In this document: in pieces, positions 35,204-44,095 of the stretch
Position numbering within the stretch: the stretch's first letter is position 1
Layout of the letters: the number at the start of each line of letters is the position of its first letter
Source: CBDFKY01 sp965248995
GTDB lineage: Bacteria > Pseudomonadota > Alphaproteobacteria > Rickettsiales > UBA998
NCBI GenBank assembly: GCA_965248995.1
Contig: CBDFKY010000014.1
Location: 62,001 to 126,000, forward strand
Reading direction: 5' to 3'
Length of the DNA: 64,000 nt
Translations under genes and position numbers: made by a program
The notes under the pieces: model-generated
What the model was told of the DNA's origin: nothing
Database searches by the model: none
The model's input: only the letters and a program-made list of their open reading frames with translations

Positions 35204-35974
35204 ATGAGTGAATCTGTCATGCTAAAACAGCAATTAAAATCCGATGCAGTGAATCAGAGCAATTTATTGCAATTGCTGCATGCGAAAGAGCGCACGCTTC
35301 TTCTGGATGCGCTGGAGCCGATCGAGCTGCGGGCCGGACAGATATTGTATGAACCGGGCAACCCCGTCTACCACACCTATTTTCCCTGCGGAAAAACGCT
35401 GATCTCCTACATCGTGCTGCTGGACGATGCGCGCCGGGTGGAAACGGCGCTGATCGGGCGGGAGGGCGCCATCGGCGGGATCGTCAGCCAGGGACAGATG
35501 CCGGCCTACTGCCAGGCGCTGGTACAGTTCTCAGGGGTGGCGCTGCGGATCGAATCCAGCCGGCTGGAATACGCCAAGAGCCAGTCGACCATGCTGCGTC
35601 ATTTCTTCGCCCGCTATTCGGACTGCCTGCTCGCCCAGATTTTCCAGACCGTCGCCTGCAACGCCACGCATACGCTGGAACAGCGCACCGCCAAATGGCT
35701 GCTTTCCGTGATGGAGCGCACCGGTGAATCCACCATCCCGCTGACCCAGGAGCAGCTGGCGGGAATGCTGGGCGTGGGCCGCAGTTATGTCTCCCGCGTG
35801 GTGAACAAGATGAAGGTGCAGGGCGCGTTGCATACGTCCCGCGGCAAACTGGTCGCCAGCAATATCCCGGCGCTGGAGCACATCGCCTGTCATTGCAACG
35901 GGCATGTGAGGGAGCATTTCAATACGGTGCTGGCGGGGCTGTATCCGACGGATGAGCGGATGGAAGGTCAGTGA
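35204..35974 (+). CDS. CRP/FNR-family transcription regulator
   Basis: 256 residues. The N-terminal cyclic-nucleotide-like jelly roll (about 25-140) has PIELRAGQILYEPGNPV and ISYIVLLDDARRVETALIGR. The long dimer helix follows, then a winged helix with LTQEQLAGMLGVGRSYVSRV as the recognition helix-turn-helix. No Fe-S cluster Cys set of FNR type is visible. The signal is unknown; the cAMP Arg-Ser pair is not obvious. ATG 35204 is preferred over the long upstream frame, which lies inside the phytochrome gene. It is divergent from the phytochrome, with a 24-bp palindrome in between, suggesting autoregulation. It converges with the next gene, 9 bp apart. Confidence 0.85.
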   Translation: MSESVMLKQQLKSDAVNQSNLLQLLHAKERTLLLDALEPIELRAGQILYEPGNPVYHTYFPCGKTLISYIVLLDDARRVETALIGREGAIGGIVSQGQMPAYCQALVQFSGVALRIESSRLEYAKSQSTMLRHFFARYSDCLLAQIFQTVACNATHTLEQRTAKWLLSVMERTGESTIPLTQEQLAGMLGVGRSYVSRVVNKMKVQGALHTSRGKLVASNIPALEHIACHCNGHVREHFNTVLAGLYPTDERMEGQ

Positions 35975-35983
35975 AGAGATCGT

Positions 35984-36697
35984 TCAGCGCGTTATTTTGC
36001 TTCCGCTGGGTTTTGCTGCGTTTGGAACGGACAGAGGAATGACGCTTGATTCGACATCACGGCCCAGCGGTATTCTCGCTTCGTTAGGGTCGTTCGTACC
36101 GCCTGAAGGTATCTGATCCCAAGGCAGTTTAATGGATTCTCCCTGGGCGTTGAGCAATTCCACCTTATCACCAGTCGTACCATAGCGATTTTCCACGCTG
36201 AGTTGCGTTCCACCGACTTTTCGCGCAAATTCCTGAAAATTGGGATTTTCCAGCAAAGCGTTTAACTCATTCTTTGAGAGAATCTGGTCTTCTCCCGTCG
36301 CTTTCCATATAAAATGTTTAAATTCTTTTTCATTTAACGCTTTCACCGCTTCGAGATCTTCTTTTGGCGATATGCCCTGCCCCACCACTTTCGATTCAGG
36401 ATTTACAAACGTAATATCTTCTCCCATTTTTTTAGCTACATAATCAAAAAGTCCCTGTTTCTCACGAACATGAAAATCATCCTTTTTGAATGTGAGTGTA
36501 ATAGTTTGCACTTTGCCTTTCTGATCGCTGGTAGTTTCACTGGTCGCCCCGGTTTCGCGACTTTCGCGTATGCTCTGCATTTCTCCCACCATATCCAGCA
36601 ATGCCTGCCCTTCAACAGAGTCAGCCTTAGACATGTCGATCGTCAACACTTTGTCCTGATCACTGTTTTCGCTGTAGATAAACTTGGATTTCATCAT
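35984..36697 (-). CDS. Hypothetical AT-rich soluble protein
   Basis: 237 residues of unknown family. No signal peptide or membrane helix. The N-terminal part has alternating acidic and Ser/Thr-rich segments, the middle is helical (ISPKEDLEAVKALNEKEFKH), and the C-terminus ends in a Pro/Ser tail. Base composition is noticeably AT-richer than that of the flanking signalling genes, so it may have been acquired. The stop is 9 bp from the stop of the CRP-like gene, and the start codon ATG 36697 is preceded by AGAGGAAAT, a usable ribosome site. No link to phytochrome signalling can be shown. Confidence 0.6.
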   Translation of the reverse strand: MMKSKFIYSENSDQDKVLTIDMSKADSVEGQALLDMVGEMQSIRESRETGATSETTSDQKGKVQTITLTFKKDDFHVREKQGLFDYVAKKMGEDITFVNPESKVVGQGISPKEDLEAVKALNEKEFKHFIWKATGEDQILSKNELNALLENPNFQEFARKVGGTQLSVENRYGTTGDKVELLNAQGESIKLPWDQIPSGGTNDPNEARIPLGRDVESSVIPLSVPNAAKPSGSKITR

Positions 36698-36802
36698 TTC
36701 CTCTCAAAGACACTATTTAATTTTATTAAATAATACTTAACGAATAGTGTCAAGAAAATCGAGGGCGCACCGGATGTATGCATACGGCGGCAATTCGTTG
36801 AT

Positions 36803-37372
36803 CTACGAAGCGTGAAGCGCTTTATCACAACTCTCCGTAATGCATTGAAACGAAGCGCACGCATGCATCACTGCCGTTTCCGCATCGATTTTGGCATCGT
36901 CCAGCGCTTGGACGAAGATTTTCCATTGCCTGCCCGTATCCTCACCGTAACCGGCGAAGAAATGATTGGTCACCCCTCCTTCCAACCCTAACTTCCGCGC
37001 CAGATGCCTGGAAATCACCTGCCCGCCGAGCGTCGAGCCCTGCTTGACGTAGAGATAGCCGAGCAGGGCTGAGCGGGACCCGATCGCCGGTAACGGTGTC
37101 AGAGTGATTTCGACGGGGCGGACGCCATGCGTCGCCATGTCCCGCTCCAGCCAGTCGAGGGCGGGAGCGTCGGGATACTCCGGATCCGTATAGACCACGG
37201 CGTCCTGCATATGGCGGTAGGCGAGATGGAAGGCCTGAAGGGCGCGGTGGTACTGATCATGCCTGATATCCTGCGTCAGAGGGGCCAGCAGGGGATGGAC
37301 ATGCAGCGCTTCATGCAGGCCGCGTGTTTCCTCTCGTAACGTCAGGAGCAGGGAAGGTGCCGGAAGGGACAT
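36803..37372 (-). CDS. bphO: Heme oxygenase (BphO), biliverdin-forming
   Basis: 189 residues matching biliverdin-producing bacterial heme oxygenases of the BphO group. LREETRGLHEALHVHPLL contains the proximal His near residue 20. Later blocks are ALLGYLYVKQGSTLGGQVIS and FFAGYGEDTGRQWKIFVQAL, which form the distal helix and heme pocket. It opens heme to biliverdin, the chromophore of the phytochrome encoded 1.4 kb upstream on the same strand. The long open frame to 37546 runs through repeat DNA, so the start is taken at ATG 37372. A second candidate is ATG 37408. No clear ribosome site separates the two. Confidence 0.87.
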   Translation of the reverse strand: MSLPAPSLLLTLREETRGLHEALHVHPLLAPLTQDIRHDQYHRALQAFHLAYRHMQDAVVYTDPEYPDAPALDWLERDMATHGVRPVEITLTPLPAIGSRSALLGYLYVKQGSTLGGQVISRHLARKLGLEGGVTNHFFAGYGEDTGRQWKIFVQALDDAKIDAETAVMHACASFQCITESCDKALHAS

Positions 37373-37454
37373 AAGGATGGTGTAGAGAATCGGCAGACAT
37401 TTATCCATGCAAAAGAGGCGGGAACGACTGAATATGAAAAATCGGCTGGAGGTT

Positions 37455-37560
37455 TCGCTTCCCCCCTTGAGGGGGAGCCGAAGAGCGCGTCGGCGTGATT
37501 CGGTGGGGGGTTTACTGAAAGCAAGATGTCCCCCACCAAAACACACCGTACGCGTCGCCG
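37455..37560. repeat. Compound hairpin repeat region, family 3, copy 3
   Basis: It starts CCCCCCTTGAGGGGGAG and holds GATTCGGTGGGGGGTTT and CCCCCACCAAAACAC, the same modules as at 20462-20722 and 23356-23553 but shorter. It lies between the heme oxygenase start and the BrkB-like gene. Confidence 0.7.
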
Positions 37561-37589
37561 TTCAAACGGAGTCACTACCGAAAGACGCG

Positions 37590-38429
37590 CTACGATCTGG
37601 CCGGGACGGAATCCTTATGCACCACCGCCAGCTCCGCCCCCAGGAACAGAATATGCGCCGAATAATATACCCACAGCGCCAGCAGGATGAACGAACCCGC
37701 CGCGCCGTACGTGGTACCGACCGCGCTGCTGCCGAGATACAGCCCAATGAAATGCTTGCCGAGCGTGAACAGCAGGGCGGAGACGCACGCGCCCAGCCAC
37801 ACGTCGCGCCAGGCGATCTTGGCATCGGGCAGGATTTTATAGATCATGGCGAACAGCAGGCTGACGATGACGAAGCTCGTCCCCGTATTCAGCAGTTCCA
37901 GCAAGGTCGCCTGATAGGGCAGGACGCCGTCGAAAAACGTTCCGAACGTGGAGAGTACCGCGCTCAGCATCAGGGAGACCAGCAAAAGGCCACCGATTCC
38001 AAACACCATCAGGAACGCCAGCAGGCGGCTTTTGATATAGTAGCGGATGGGAGCGTTTCGCACAGGTTCCGCCTGCCAGATCCGGTTGAGCGATTCGCGC
38101 AGCTGCCCGAACACGCCGGAAGCGCTGAGCAGCAGGGTGACGACGCCGGTGGCGAGCGCCACGATATTGGAACGGGTGGCGGAGGATGCGGCGATCACGT
38201 CCTGGATAGTCTTCGCCCCGTCCTTTCCGATCAGGCTGGCGAGCTGGGCTTCGATCTGCCCTTCCGCCGCGTCTTTCCCGAAAAAGATGCCGGCCACCGC
38301 CACGGCGATCAGCAGCAGCGGGCCGATGGAAAGCAGGCTGTAGAACGCGAGCGCGGCGGAAAGCTCTGCCACACGGTCCTCAGACCATTTATGCGCCAGC
38401 TTTTTCAGCATTGCCACGGAGACGATCAT
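37590..38429 (-). CDS. YihY/BrkB-family membrane protein
   Basis: 279 residues with about six transmembrane helices. Signatures are ELSAALAFYSLLSIGPLLLI in the first helix and the LYLGSSAVGTTYGAAGSFIL segment plus LWVYYSAHILFLGAELA near the end. The family is often called ribonuclease BN by mistake; members are inner-membrane proteins of unknown transport function. It overlaps the upstream AsmA-like gene by four bases (ATGA), so both are translationally coupled. Pairing with an envelope-transport protein is suggestive but not proof of a shared role. Confidence 0.85.
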   Translation of the reverse strand: MIVSVAMLKKLAHKWSEDRVAELSAALAFYSLLSIGPLLLIAVAVAGIFFGKDAAEGQIEAQLASLIGKDGAKTIQDVIAASSATRSNIVALATGVVTLLLSASGVFGQLRESLNRIWQAEPVRNAPIRYYIKSRLLAFLMVFGIGGLLLVSLMLSAVLSTFGTFFDGVLPYQATLLELLNTGTSFVIVSLLFAMIYKILPDAKIAWRDVWLGACVSALLFTLGKHFIGLYLGSSAVGTTYGAAGSFILLALWVYYSAHILFLGAELAVVHKDSVPARS

Positions 38430-40408
38430 TTCGCCTTACTCTTTCCGGCGGCTGGAGCGTTATTGTCAGGCACGGCGTCGGTAGCGGCGGTGGTGCCGGT
38501 ATGCCTGTGCATCTGCGCGAGCAGCGCACCGCAATCGCTGTCCTCCCCCTCACCCGTCCCGACGAATGCCGCCACCGCGGCCACCGGAGCGAATACGGCA
38601 AGGCCCGTGGCGATCACACCCCTCTTCGCTAGCGGGCCTTTCTGAATGCTCACTTCGGGCTTCTTGATGGTGCCGGTAATATCGATCGGTGAACGCAGGG
38701 ACAGCAGCGTCGCGCTTTTGGGGGAAGGTTCGATCACCATGCCCAGCCGCTCTTTCTCCAGATTGAGGCCCCCTTTGGCGGTAATCAGCGTATCCTTGGT
38801 ATCGAATACGAAACTTTTCGCCTGCATATGGCCGTCTTTCACATCGAAATCGGCGACCAGGCAACGGATGGGAAGGGATTCGTCGCCGCCGAGAATGAAG
38901 CCGAGCGAACGGGAAATATCCAGGCTGACCAGCTTGACCAGCAGATGGCTGATACTGCCGCCTTCCATGCCGATCCCGGCGGCGCCGTCGGCGTTGGCGA
39001 GCATTTCATGCAGGGATTTTCCGTGTCCCTTCAGTTTCACCGTCCCGCCGATCATCCCGGTCGCCGGCTTGATATCACCGATGGAAGAGCCCACACCCGC
39101 CAGCAGCCCCCCCAGCTTCATCTTGTCGAAGGTAATGACGGCGTGATCCTGCACCGGGTCCCTCCGGGCATTGATGGTCATATTAACGGTGATATCCCCC
39201 TGTGCGCTGCCGAAACGCACCGGCTTCAGCTTCAGCAGACGGTCGTCCAGCGTGACGTGCGCGAAAAAGTCCTCCAGCGGCAGGTTGTCGGAAATGACGT
39301 GTTTACCGCTGAAAGTGACGTCGGCATCCATGGAGGAGACTTTTTGAATATCGAGCGGCAGGTCGGGAATGATGGTCGGGCTGGCCGCCTGTTCCGCCGC
39401 CAGCTGTTTCTGCGCTTCGGACACCTGCTGGTCCGGGGCGATACCGATCAGCGTTTTCAAGTCATTCAGCGATAAAGTGTCGGACGTCAGTTTCGCCGTC
39501 AGTTTCGGGCGGACGTGGGTCGGATCGAACGCGAGGGAACCGGCCACGTCGCTTTTACCTATAGTGCCTTTCAGCCGGTTGAACTGCCAGTCCTTCCCGC
39601 CATACACCAGCTGCCCGTTGATATGGTAGGGCGGCGTCGGAGGTGAGACCAGCCCGATCAGCGGATAAAGTTCCGCGGCGTCGGCACCTTTGATGTCCAG
39701 CGCCATGTCGATCCCTTTCGGCGGCATCAGCTCGGTCAGCGTGCCTTTGGCGTGTGCGACGGTATGGCCGATCGTCACGTCCGCGCTCACGGGACACTGC
39801 GTCGCGTTTTCGGTAAAGCAGCGGGTCGCCAGCTCCGCTTTCAGGGAAAAGGCCTGCGCGAGGTGTTTTCCCGTACCGCTCAGGCTGATCGTATCGCTGC
39901 TGCTGTCGCTCTTCAGGGCGATATCGGTATGCTGCGTATCGTCACGGTACGTGAAGACGGAATGTTTCAGGTATACGAGGCCGAACCTGACGGGCGGCGC
40001 CGGCTTGGAGGCGGCGGTAGGAGGAGAAAAAGTCCAGTTGGCGACGCCTTTCGCGTTTTTCTCCAGATGCACTTCGCTGTCGGTCAGTGAAAAATAACGG
40101 ACGACATATTCCCCTTTCAACAACTCGGGTAAGGAAAGACCCGCATCCAGCGTACCGATGCTCGCCATATGCTCTGGCTTCGCCCAGTCGGTATTGGCGA
40201 CGCTGAGGCCGCTTACGTGAAGTCCGGGAAAATATCTGAAGCTGGGATACAGATAACCGGTCAATCGGATTTCACGACCGCTGAGGCGGGTACTGAGCGA
40301 GGAAAATACGGCTCGCCCGGGCGGGGTGTTGATAAACGCGACAACAACGACGGGGACGAGTATCACCACCATGAGGGCGATAGAAAACCATTTGATCAGT
40401 GACTTCAT
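38426..40408 (-). CDS. AsmA-family envelope protein
   Basis: 660 residues with an N-terminal transmembrane helix (about 9-28) and the AsmA N-terminal domain, followed by beta-rich repeats. Signatures are GREIRLTGYLYPSFRYFPGL near the start and the C-terminal HEMLANADGAAGIGMEGGSI block with a DISRSLGF segment. AsmA proteins bridge the membranes and influence outer-membrane lipid or protein content. It overlaps the BrkB-like gene downstream. It is distinct from the longer YhdP-like paralogue at 17.4-20.4 kb. The C-terminal tail is Ala-rich and ends in Lys. Confidence 0.82.
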   Translation of the reverse strand: MKSLIKWFSIALMVVILVPVVVVAFINTPPGRAVFSSLSTRLSGREIRLTGYLYPSFRYFPGLHVSGLSVANTDWAKPEHMASIGTLDAGLSLPELLKGEYVVRYFSLTDSEVHLEKNAKGVANWTFSPPTAASKPAPPVRFGLVYLKHSVFTYRDDTQHTDIALKSDSSSDTISLSGTGKHLAQAFSLKAELATRCFTENATQCPVSADVTIGHTVAHAKGTLTELMPPKGIDMALDIKGADAAELYPLIGLVSPPTPPYHINGQLVYGGKDWQFNRLKGTIGKSDVAGSLAFDPTHVRPKLTAKLTSDTLSLNDLKTLIGIAPDQQVSEAQKQLAAEQAASPTIIPDLPLDIQKVSSMDADVTFSGKHVISDNLPLEDFFAHVTLDDRLLKLKPVRFGSAQGDITVNMTINARRDPVQDHAVITFDKMKLGGLLAGVGSSIGDIKPATGMIGGTVKLKGHGKSLHEMLANADGAAGIGMEGGSISHLLVKLVSLDISRSLGFILGGDESLPIRCLVADFDVKDGHMQAKSFVFDTKDTLITAKGGLNLEKERLGMVIEPSPKSATLLSLRSPIDITGTIKKPEVSIQKGPLAKRGVIATGLAVFAPVAAVAAFVGTGEGEDSDCGALLAQMHRHTGTTAATDAVPDNNAPAAGKSKAK

Positions 40409-40443
40409 TTCTACCTGCCGCTTTTACCGTAGTGTGCGGCCGC

Positions 40444-40752
40444 TTAATATTTCCAGCGCAACCCAGCGACAGCGGGCGTCTCATACTCCCGTTCACGCTC
40501 TTCCGCTGCATGGATATCCATGGCGGTACGGCTCGCCAGAAGGGCATAATGCTTCTGAACGTCGCGCGCGTCGAACGGAGCCTCGAATCCCTGAGCCAGA
40601 CTGACCCGGTTTACGCCCGTTTCACTGCGGTAGGCGGTATGCTGCGATGCGGAGATCATTTTCCATTCCGTGTTAAACATGTCCATGCTTGCGATGATAT
40701 GTTCAAAATTCATGCCAACATGCGCGACATTTCTTTCTTTGGATAAATTCAT
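40444..40752 (-). CDS. Small hypothetical protein
   Basis: 102 residues, soluble, without signal or membrane segments and without a recognised domain. It begins MNLSKERNVAHVGMNFEHII and ends in VAGLRWKY. AAGGAGATT lies just before ATG 40752, a good ribosome site that supports translation. It is 35 bp upstream of the AsmA-like gene on the same strand and could be cotranscribed. The stretch 40753-40992 upstream is AT-rich and holds no gene I can support. Confidence 0.55.
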   Translation of the reverse strand: MNLSKERNVAHVGMNFEHIIASMDMFNTEWKMISASQHTAYRSETGVNRVSLAQGFEAPFDARDVQKHYALLASRTAMDIHAAEEREREYETPAVAGLRWKY

Positions 40753-40992
40753 TTTATAATCTCCTTAACGTAGCCTGCCGGTCCGATGGCAGTAATAATT
40801 AATTTGTAGAAAAACTTATTAAAATTTTAGCAATAGAAACAAAGGCGTAAGGACTTTTGTTTCTGTTACGTTATTGAATCAGGCATAAAAAAGCAGTGAT
40901 GAAGCTTACCGATTGAATTTTGCGCCCTTTCACGAAAGTGAAGCACGCATGTGCCATATTCCTGAAAAGGATGCTACGCTTTAATTTTCCGC

Positions 40993-41238
40993 TCAGTTCG
41001 CGGTACTGTCCTTGATATTATCTCCGGCGTCTTTCACGGCGTCACCCAGTTTCTGTCCGGGCGTGCGGTCTTCCAGCTGACGGGCGGCTTTGCCGACACC
41101 CTGCGGGAGGGCATCCACCGCATCCCCGACTTTCTGGCCGGTGGTGCGCTGATCCGGCATGGTCATCACTCCCCAAGTGATCAGGCCGAGCGCCAGTACT
41201 ACGACGACGGCCAGCAGGCCTTTAAACGATGAATTCAT
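40993..41238 (-). CDS. Small membrane-anchored protein with repeated G-Q-K-x-G-D-A-V motif
   Basis: 81 residues: an N-terminal transmembrane helix (about 7-27), then a hydrophilic tail in which TGQKVGDAVDALPQG and PGQKLGDAVKDAGD repeat the same G-Q-K-x-G-D-A-V unit. The anchored amphipathic tail resembles stress-related small proteins, but the family is not known to me. The AAGGAACAGG ribosome site before ATG 41238 is strong. It lies with two other very small genes on the minus strand. Confidence 0.65.
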   Translation of the reverse strand: MNSSFKGLLAVVVVLALGLITWGVMTMPDQRTTGQKVGDAVDALPQGVGKAARQLEDRTPGQKLGDAVKDAGDNIKDSTAN

Positions 41239-41274
41239 AACCTGTTCCTTTGGATGAGTGTTCAGATGGTAAAA

Positions 41275-41409
41275 TTATGCCGCGGCGCTCAAGGCGTCGT
41301 AGCGAATGGTGCATAAACCGAAGCCGGAGAGATCCGTTCCTTCATCGTCGAACGATTCATCGATGATGGGCGTGAATGCCAGCTCTTCAAGGGTGGTGTA
41401 ATAATCCAT
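41275..41409 (-). CDS. 44-residue acidic hypothetical protein
   Basis: ATG 41409 opens MDYYTTLEELAFTPIIDE and the frame ends at TAA 41275. The product is acidic and soluble with no known motif. A GGAGGCG ribosome site lies directly before the start, which is the main reason to call it. It lies between two small minus-strand genes, 36 bp before the membrane-anchored protein and 11 bp after the stop of the next upstream gene, so it fits the same operon. Confidence 0.5.
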   Translation of the reverse strand: MDYYTTLEELAFTPIIDESFDDEGTDLSGFGLCTIRYDALSAAA

Positions 41410-41420
41410 GGATCGCCTCC

Positions 41421-41864
41421 TTACGCGCTGGCTGTTTCGGAAAGTTTAGAGAACTGGAACGATTGCTCCATCACGGGGATAAGTCGGTCGATCCGGCTGA
41501 TGGCGTGCGCCAGTTCCTCGCTTTCCTGCAATTGTTCCTTAGTGGGGGGATTTCCTCCCTCATCTTCGAGACGCAGCAGTTCGTCATGAGACATTTTCAG
41601 CTGTTCCCGCGTTTTCTGCAGCATGTCCGGTCCGTTATCGCTGATTTTCTGCACGGCGCAGAGACCGCGGCGGCAGGATTCGATCCAGCGCTCGAGTTTT
41701 TCCACGTTGTCACGCGCTTCGCCTTTGAGCAGCACCTGCTCGGAACGCACCAGGATGCGGCGCAGGTCGTTGCCGAGCGCTTCCACGTCGTCAAGCTCGG
41801 GCAAAGGGGAAATATCGGTTCCGGCAGGCGCAGGGCGCTCGGCAGTCTGGGTAAATTGAGTCAT
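41421..41864 (-). CDS. Hypothetical helical protein
   Basis: 147 residues beginning MTQFTQTAERP. The start at 41864 is preferred over 41876 because GGAG lies 7 bases upstream. The protein is mostly helical and acidic, with long amphipathic segments (VEKLERWIESCRRGLCAVQK, ELLRLEDEGG) suggesting a coiled coil; no domain is recognised. A Cys pair at about 83 and 88 is the only potential metal or disulfide site. Its position before the small genes and after the hybrid-kinase block is the only context. Confidence 0.55.
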   Translation of the reverse strand: MTQFTQTAERPAPAGTDISPLPELDDVEALGNDLRRILVRSEQVLLKGEARDNVEKLERWIESCRRGLCAVQKISDNGPDMLQKTREQLKMSHDELLRLEDEGGNPPTKEQLQESEELAHAISRIDRLIPVMEQSFQFSKLSETASA

Positions 41865-42013
41865 AATGATCTCCATGGGTTATGAACCTATCCTATGCGG
41901 GGCACTGTAAATCTACAGTAGGGAGGAGAGGGGCGCTTCGTAAAGATTCGGCAAGTATCCGGAAGTGTCTGTAGTGAAAAGGATTTTTTATGAAAATTCC
42001 GATGAAAAAAGCC

Positions 42014-43603
42014 TCAGGCCGCCCGGACGATCATCTTTTTAAGGGTGGAGGCGAGGATATCTGGATGGATCGGCTTGCTGATATAATCGTCCATGCCCGC
42101 GGAAATACAGCGCTCCCGGTCGCCGGCAAGAGCGTGGGCGGTGACGCCGATGATAGTGTGGCGGGTTTTCCTGCCCGCTTCCAGCTTGCGGATACGCCGA
42201 GTGGTTTCCAGACCGTCCATGTCCTGCATCTGCACGTCCATCAGGATGGCGAGGTAAGGTTTCCCTTTCTCAAGCTCTTCGATGGCTTCCGCGCCGCTGC
42301 CCAGCGCCACCACGCGGTAGCCGAGATCCTCCAGCATGAGGGTCGCCACCATGACGTTCGGCGCATAATCCTCCACCAGCAGGATAGCTCCCTCTTCCAG
42401 AGCGGAGGATCTCTCGGGAACGGGCGACATCGTTTCGCTCACGTGGGTTTTTTCTTTCTCACCGTTTTTCAATGTCAGTGTCAGCGTAAATACCGACCCT
42501 TTACCGGATACGCTCTCCACTTGGATGTCACCGTTCATCAGCCGGGCAAGGGAACAGGCGATGGAGAGTCCGAGGCCGGAACCGCCGTAGCGGCGGGTGA
42601 TGGTGGCGTCCGCCTGCGTGAATTTATCGAAGATGGTGGAGAGTTTCTCATGCTCGATACCGATTCCCGTATCGCGCACGGTCACGCACACACAGGCCCG
42701 TCCCTCTGCTGCCGGAAGCGTTTCCGCATGGATTTCCACGGCGCCTTTATCGGTGAATTTCAGCGAATTGCTGACCAGATTCATCAGGATCTGCTGCACC
42801 CGCGTACGATCCCCCAGGAAATACCGGCCTTCCGTCGCGTCATGCAGCGTGAATCCGATATTTTTCTGGTGCGCCTGTTCGTTGAACATGGTGTCGATAT
42901 CGTGCAGGACCGCCGACATGGCGAAGGCGGACTCTTCCAGCATCACGTGGTCGGCTTCGATGCGGGAGATATCCAGCAGGTCGTTGATGAGTTTGAGCAG
43001 CAGGTCGGCGTTGGAGCTGAGCGTGGTGACGATTTTCTTCTGCTCCTCGTCGAGAGGAGTGCGGGCGAGTAAACCGGTCAGGCCGGTGACGACATTGAGG
43101 GGCGTGCGTATTTCATGGCTCATCGTGGCGAGGAAATTGGTCTTCGCCTGGTTGGCAGCTTCCGCCTTTTCCTTCGCTTCACTCAGTTCCTGGCGTTGGT
43201 ATTCGTTTTCACGAATCAGCTTCTCGCGTGTATAGGCAGCCTGCATGACGGCGGGAAGCAGGTCGAAATAACTCTGCCCCGCATCTTTTACCGCGTAATC
43301 CGCCGCTCCCTTCTCCAGCGCCGCGACAGCGACGCGCTCATCGCCGCTGGTGGTCAGCAGGATAACGGGGGGCGGTTCCGCATCGGCCAGAATGATATCC
43401 AGCGCCTCCAGCCCGTTCATGCCCGGCAGGTGATAATCCAGCAGGATCAAGTCGTAGTGCGTGGTACGGATACGCTCGATCCCCTCTTCCGCCGAACCCG
43501 CGATGTCTACATTGAAACGCTGGCGTTCCAGGCGTTTCTGAAGCAGCCGCGCCAGCCCTTCGTCGTCTTCGATATAGAGCAGATGTTGCAGATTTCCCGG
43601 CAT
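42014..43603 (-). CDS. Hybrid histidine kinase, REC-HisKA-HATPase-REC
   Basis: 529 residues. An N-terminal receiver (about 6-125) has phosphoacceptor Asp56 in LLDYHLPGMNG. A short coiled linker leads to HisKA with H163 (ATMSHEIRTPLN) and a HATPase with SNSLKFT, DTGIGI and GGSGLGL. A second receiver has Asp456 in MDVQMQDMDG. No sensor or membrane domain is present, so input must come by phosphotransfer to the first receiver, probably from another kinase of the block. The C-terminal receiver closely resembles that of the bacteriophytochrome (shared GVTAHALAGDRERC-type segment), indicating paralogues. It follows the single-domain regulator by 7 bp. Confidence 0.92.
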   Translation of the reverse strand: MPGNLQHLLYIEDDEGLARLLQKRLERQRFNVDIAGSAEEGIERIRTTHYDLILLDYHLPGMNGLEALDIILADAEPPPVILLTTSGDERVAVAALEKGAADYAVKDAGQSYFDLLPAVMQAAYTREKLIRENEYQRQELSEAKEKAEAANQAKTNFLATMSHEIRTPLNVVTGLTGLLARTPLDEEQKKIVTTLSSNADLLLKLINDLLDISRIEADHVMLEESAFAMSAVLHDIDTMFNEQAHQKNIGFTLHDATEGRYFLGDRTRVQQILMNLVSNSLKFTDKGAVEIHAETLPAAEGRACVCVTVRDTGIGIEHEKLSTIFDKFTQADATITRRYGGSGLGLSIACSLARLMNGDIQVESVSGKGSVFTLTLTLKNGEKEKTHVSETMSPVPERSSALEEGAILLVEDYAPNVMVATLMLEDLGYRVVALGSGAEAIEELEKGKPYLAILMDVQMQDMDGLETTRRIRKLEAGRKTRHTIIGVTAHALAGDRERCISAGMDDYISKPIHPDILASTLKKMIVRAA

Positions 43604-43610
43604 GGCGATA

Positions 43611-44054
43611 TCAACTCGCTTGCGGAACTTTCACCACCGCCAGCATCAGGCCGAGCTTCTGGATGGCGTCGGTAAAGCTTTCATATTCGACGGGCTTGGT
43701 GATATATACGTTGCAACCGAGCTGGTAGCAGCGGTCGATCTCCCTCGGATTATCGGTCGTGGTGAGCACGATGACCGGAATCATCCTTGTATGTTCTTCC
43801 GCTTTCAGGCGGCGCAGGATTTCATACCCGTCGATGCCCGGAAGGTTCAGGTCGAGCAGGATGAGCGTCTTGTCATGCGGGGCGCCGGCGCTGTCTTTCC
43901 CGAAGAAATAATCGATGGCTTGCGTGCCGTCTTCCAGATGCAGCATTTCGTTGGCGATGCCCGAACGTTTCAGGTTTTTGCGGATGAGAGTGGCGTGCCC
44001 CTCATCATCCTCGATCATGACGATTAAAAACTGTTCCGGTAATCCGCTTCTCAT
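43611..44054 (-). CDS. Single-domain response regulator (Rcp/CheY-like)
   Basis: 147 residues, a stand-alone receiver with acidic pair Glu15/Asp16-Asp17, phosphoacceptor Asp68 (LLDLNLPGIDG), Thr (VLTTTDN) and Lys in YITKPVEY. The FFGKDSAG insertion after helix 2 is typical of the Rcp1 type that pairs with phytochrome-like kinases in cyanobacteria and others. No output domain is present. It lies between the CHASE3 kinase and the REC-kinase-REC protein on the same strand. It is thus a likely intermediate between those kinases, by inference. Confidence 0.9.
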   Translation of the reverse strand: MRSGLPEQFLIVMIEDDEGHATLIRKNLKRSGIANEMLHLEDGTQAIDYFFGKDSAGAPHDKTLILLDLNLPGIDGYEILRRLKAEEHTRMIPVIVLTTTDNPREIDRCYQLGCNVYITKPVEYESFTDAIQKLGLMLAVVKVPQAS

Positions 44055-44095
44055 AGGTTTTCCCGTTCTCTTTCCGAGTAGATGCAGGAAGTATC

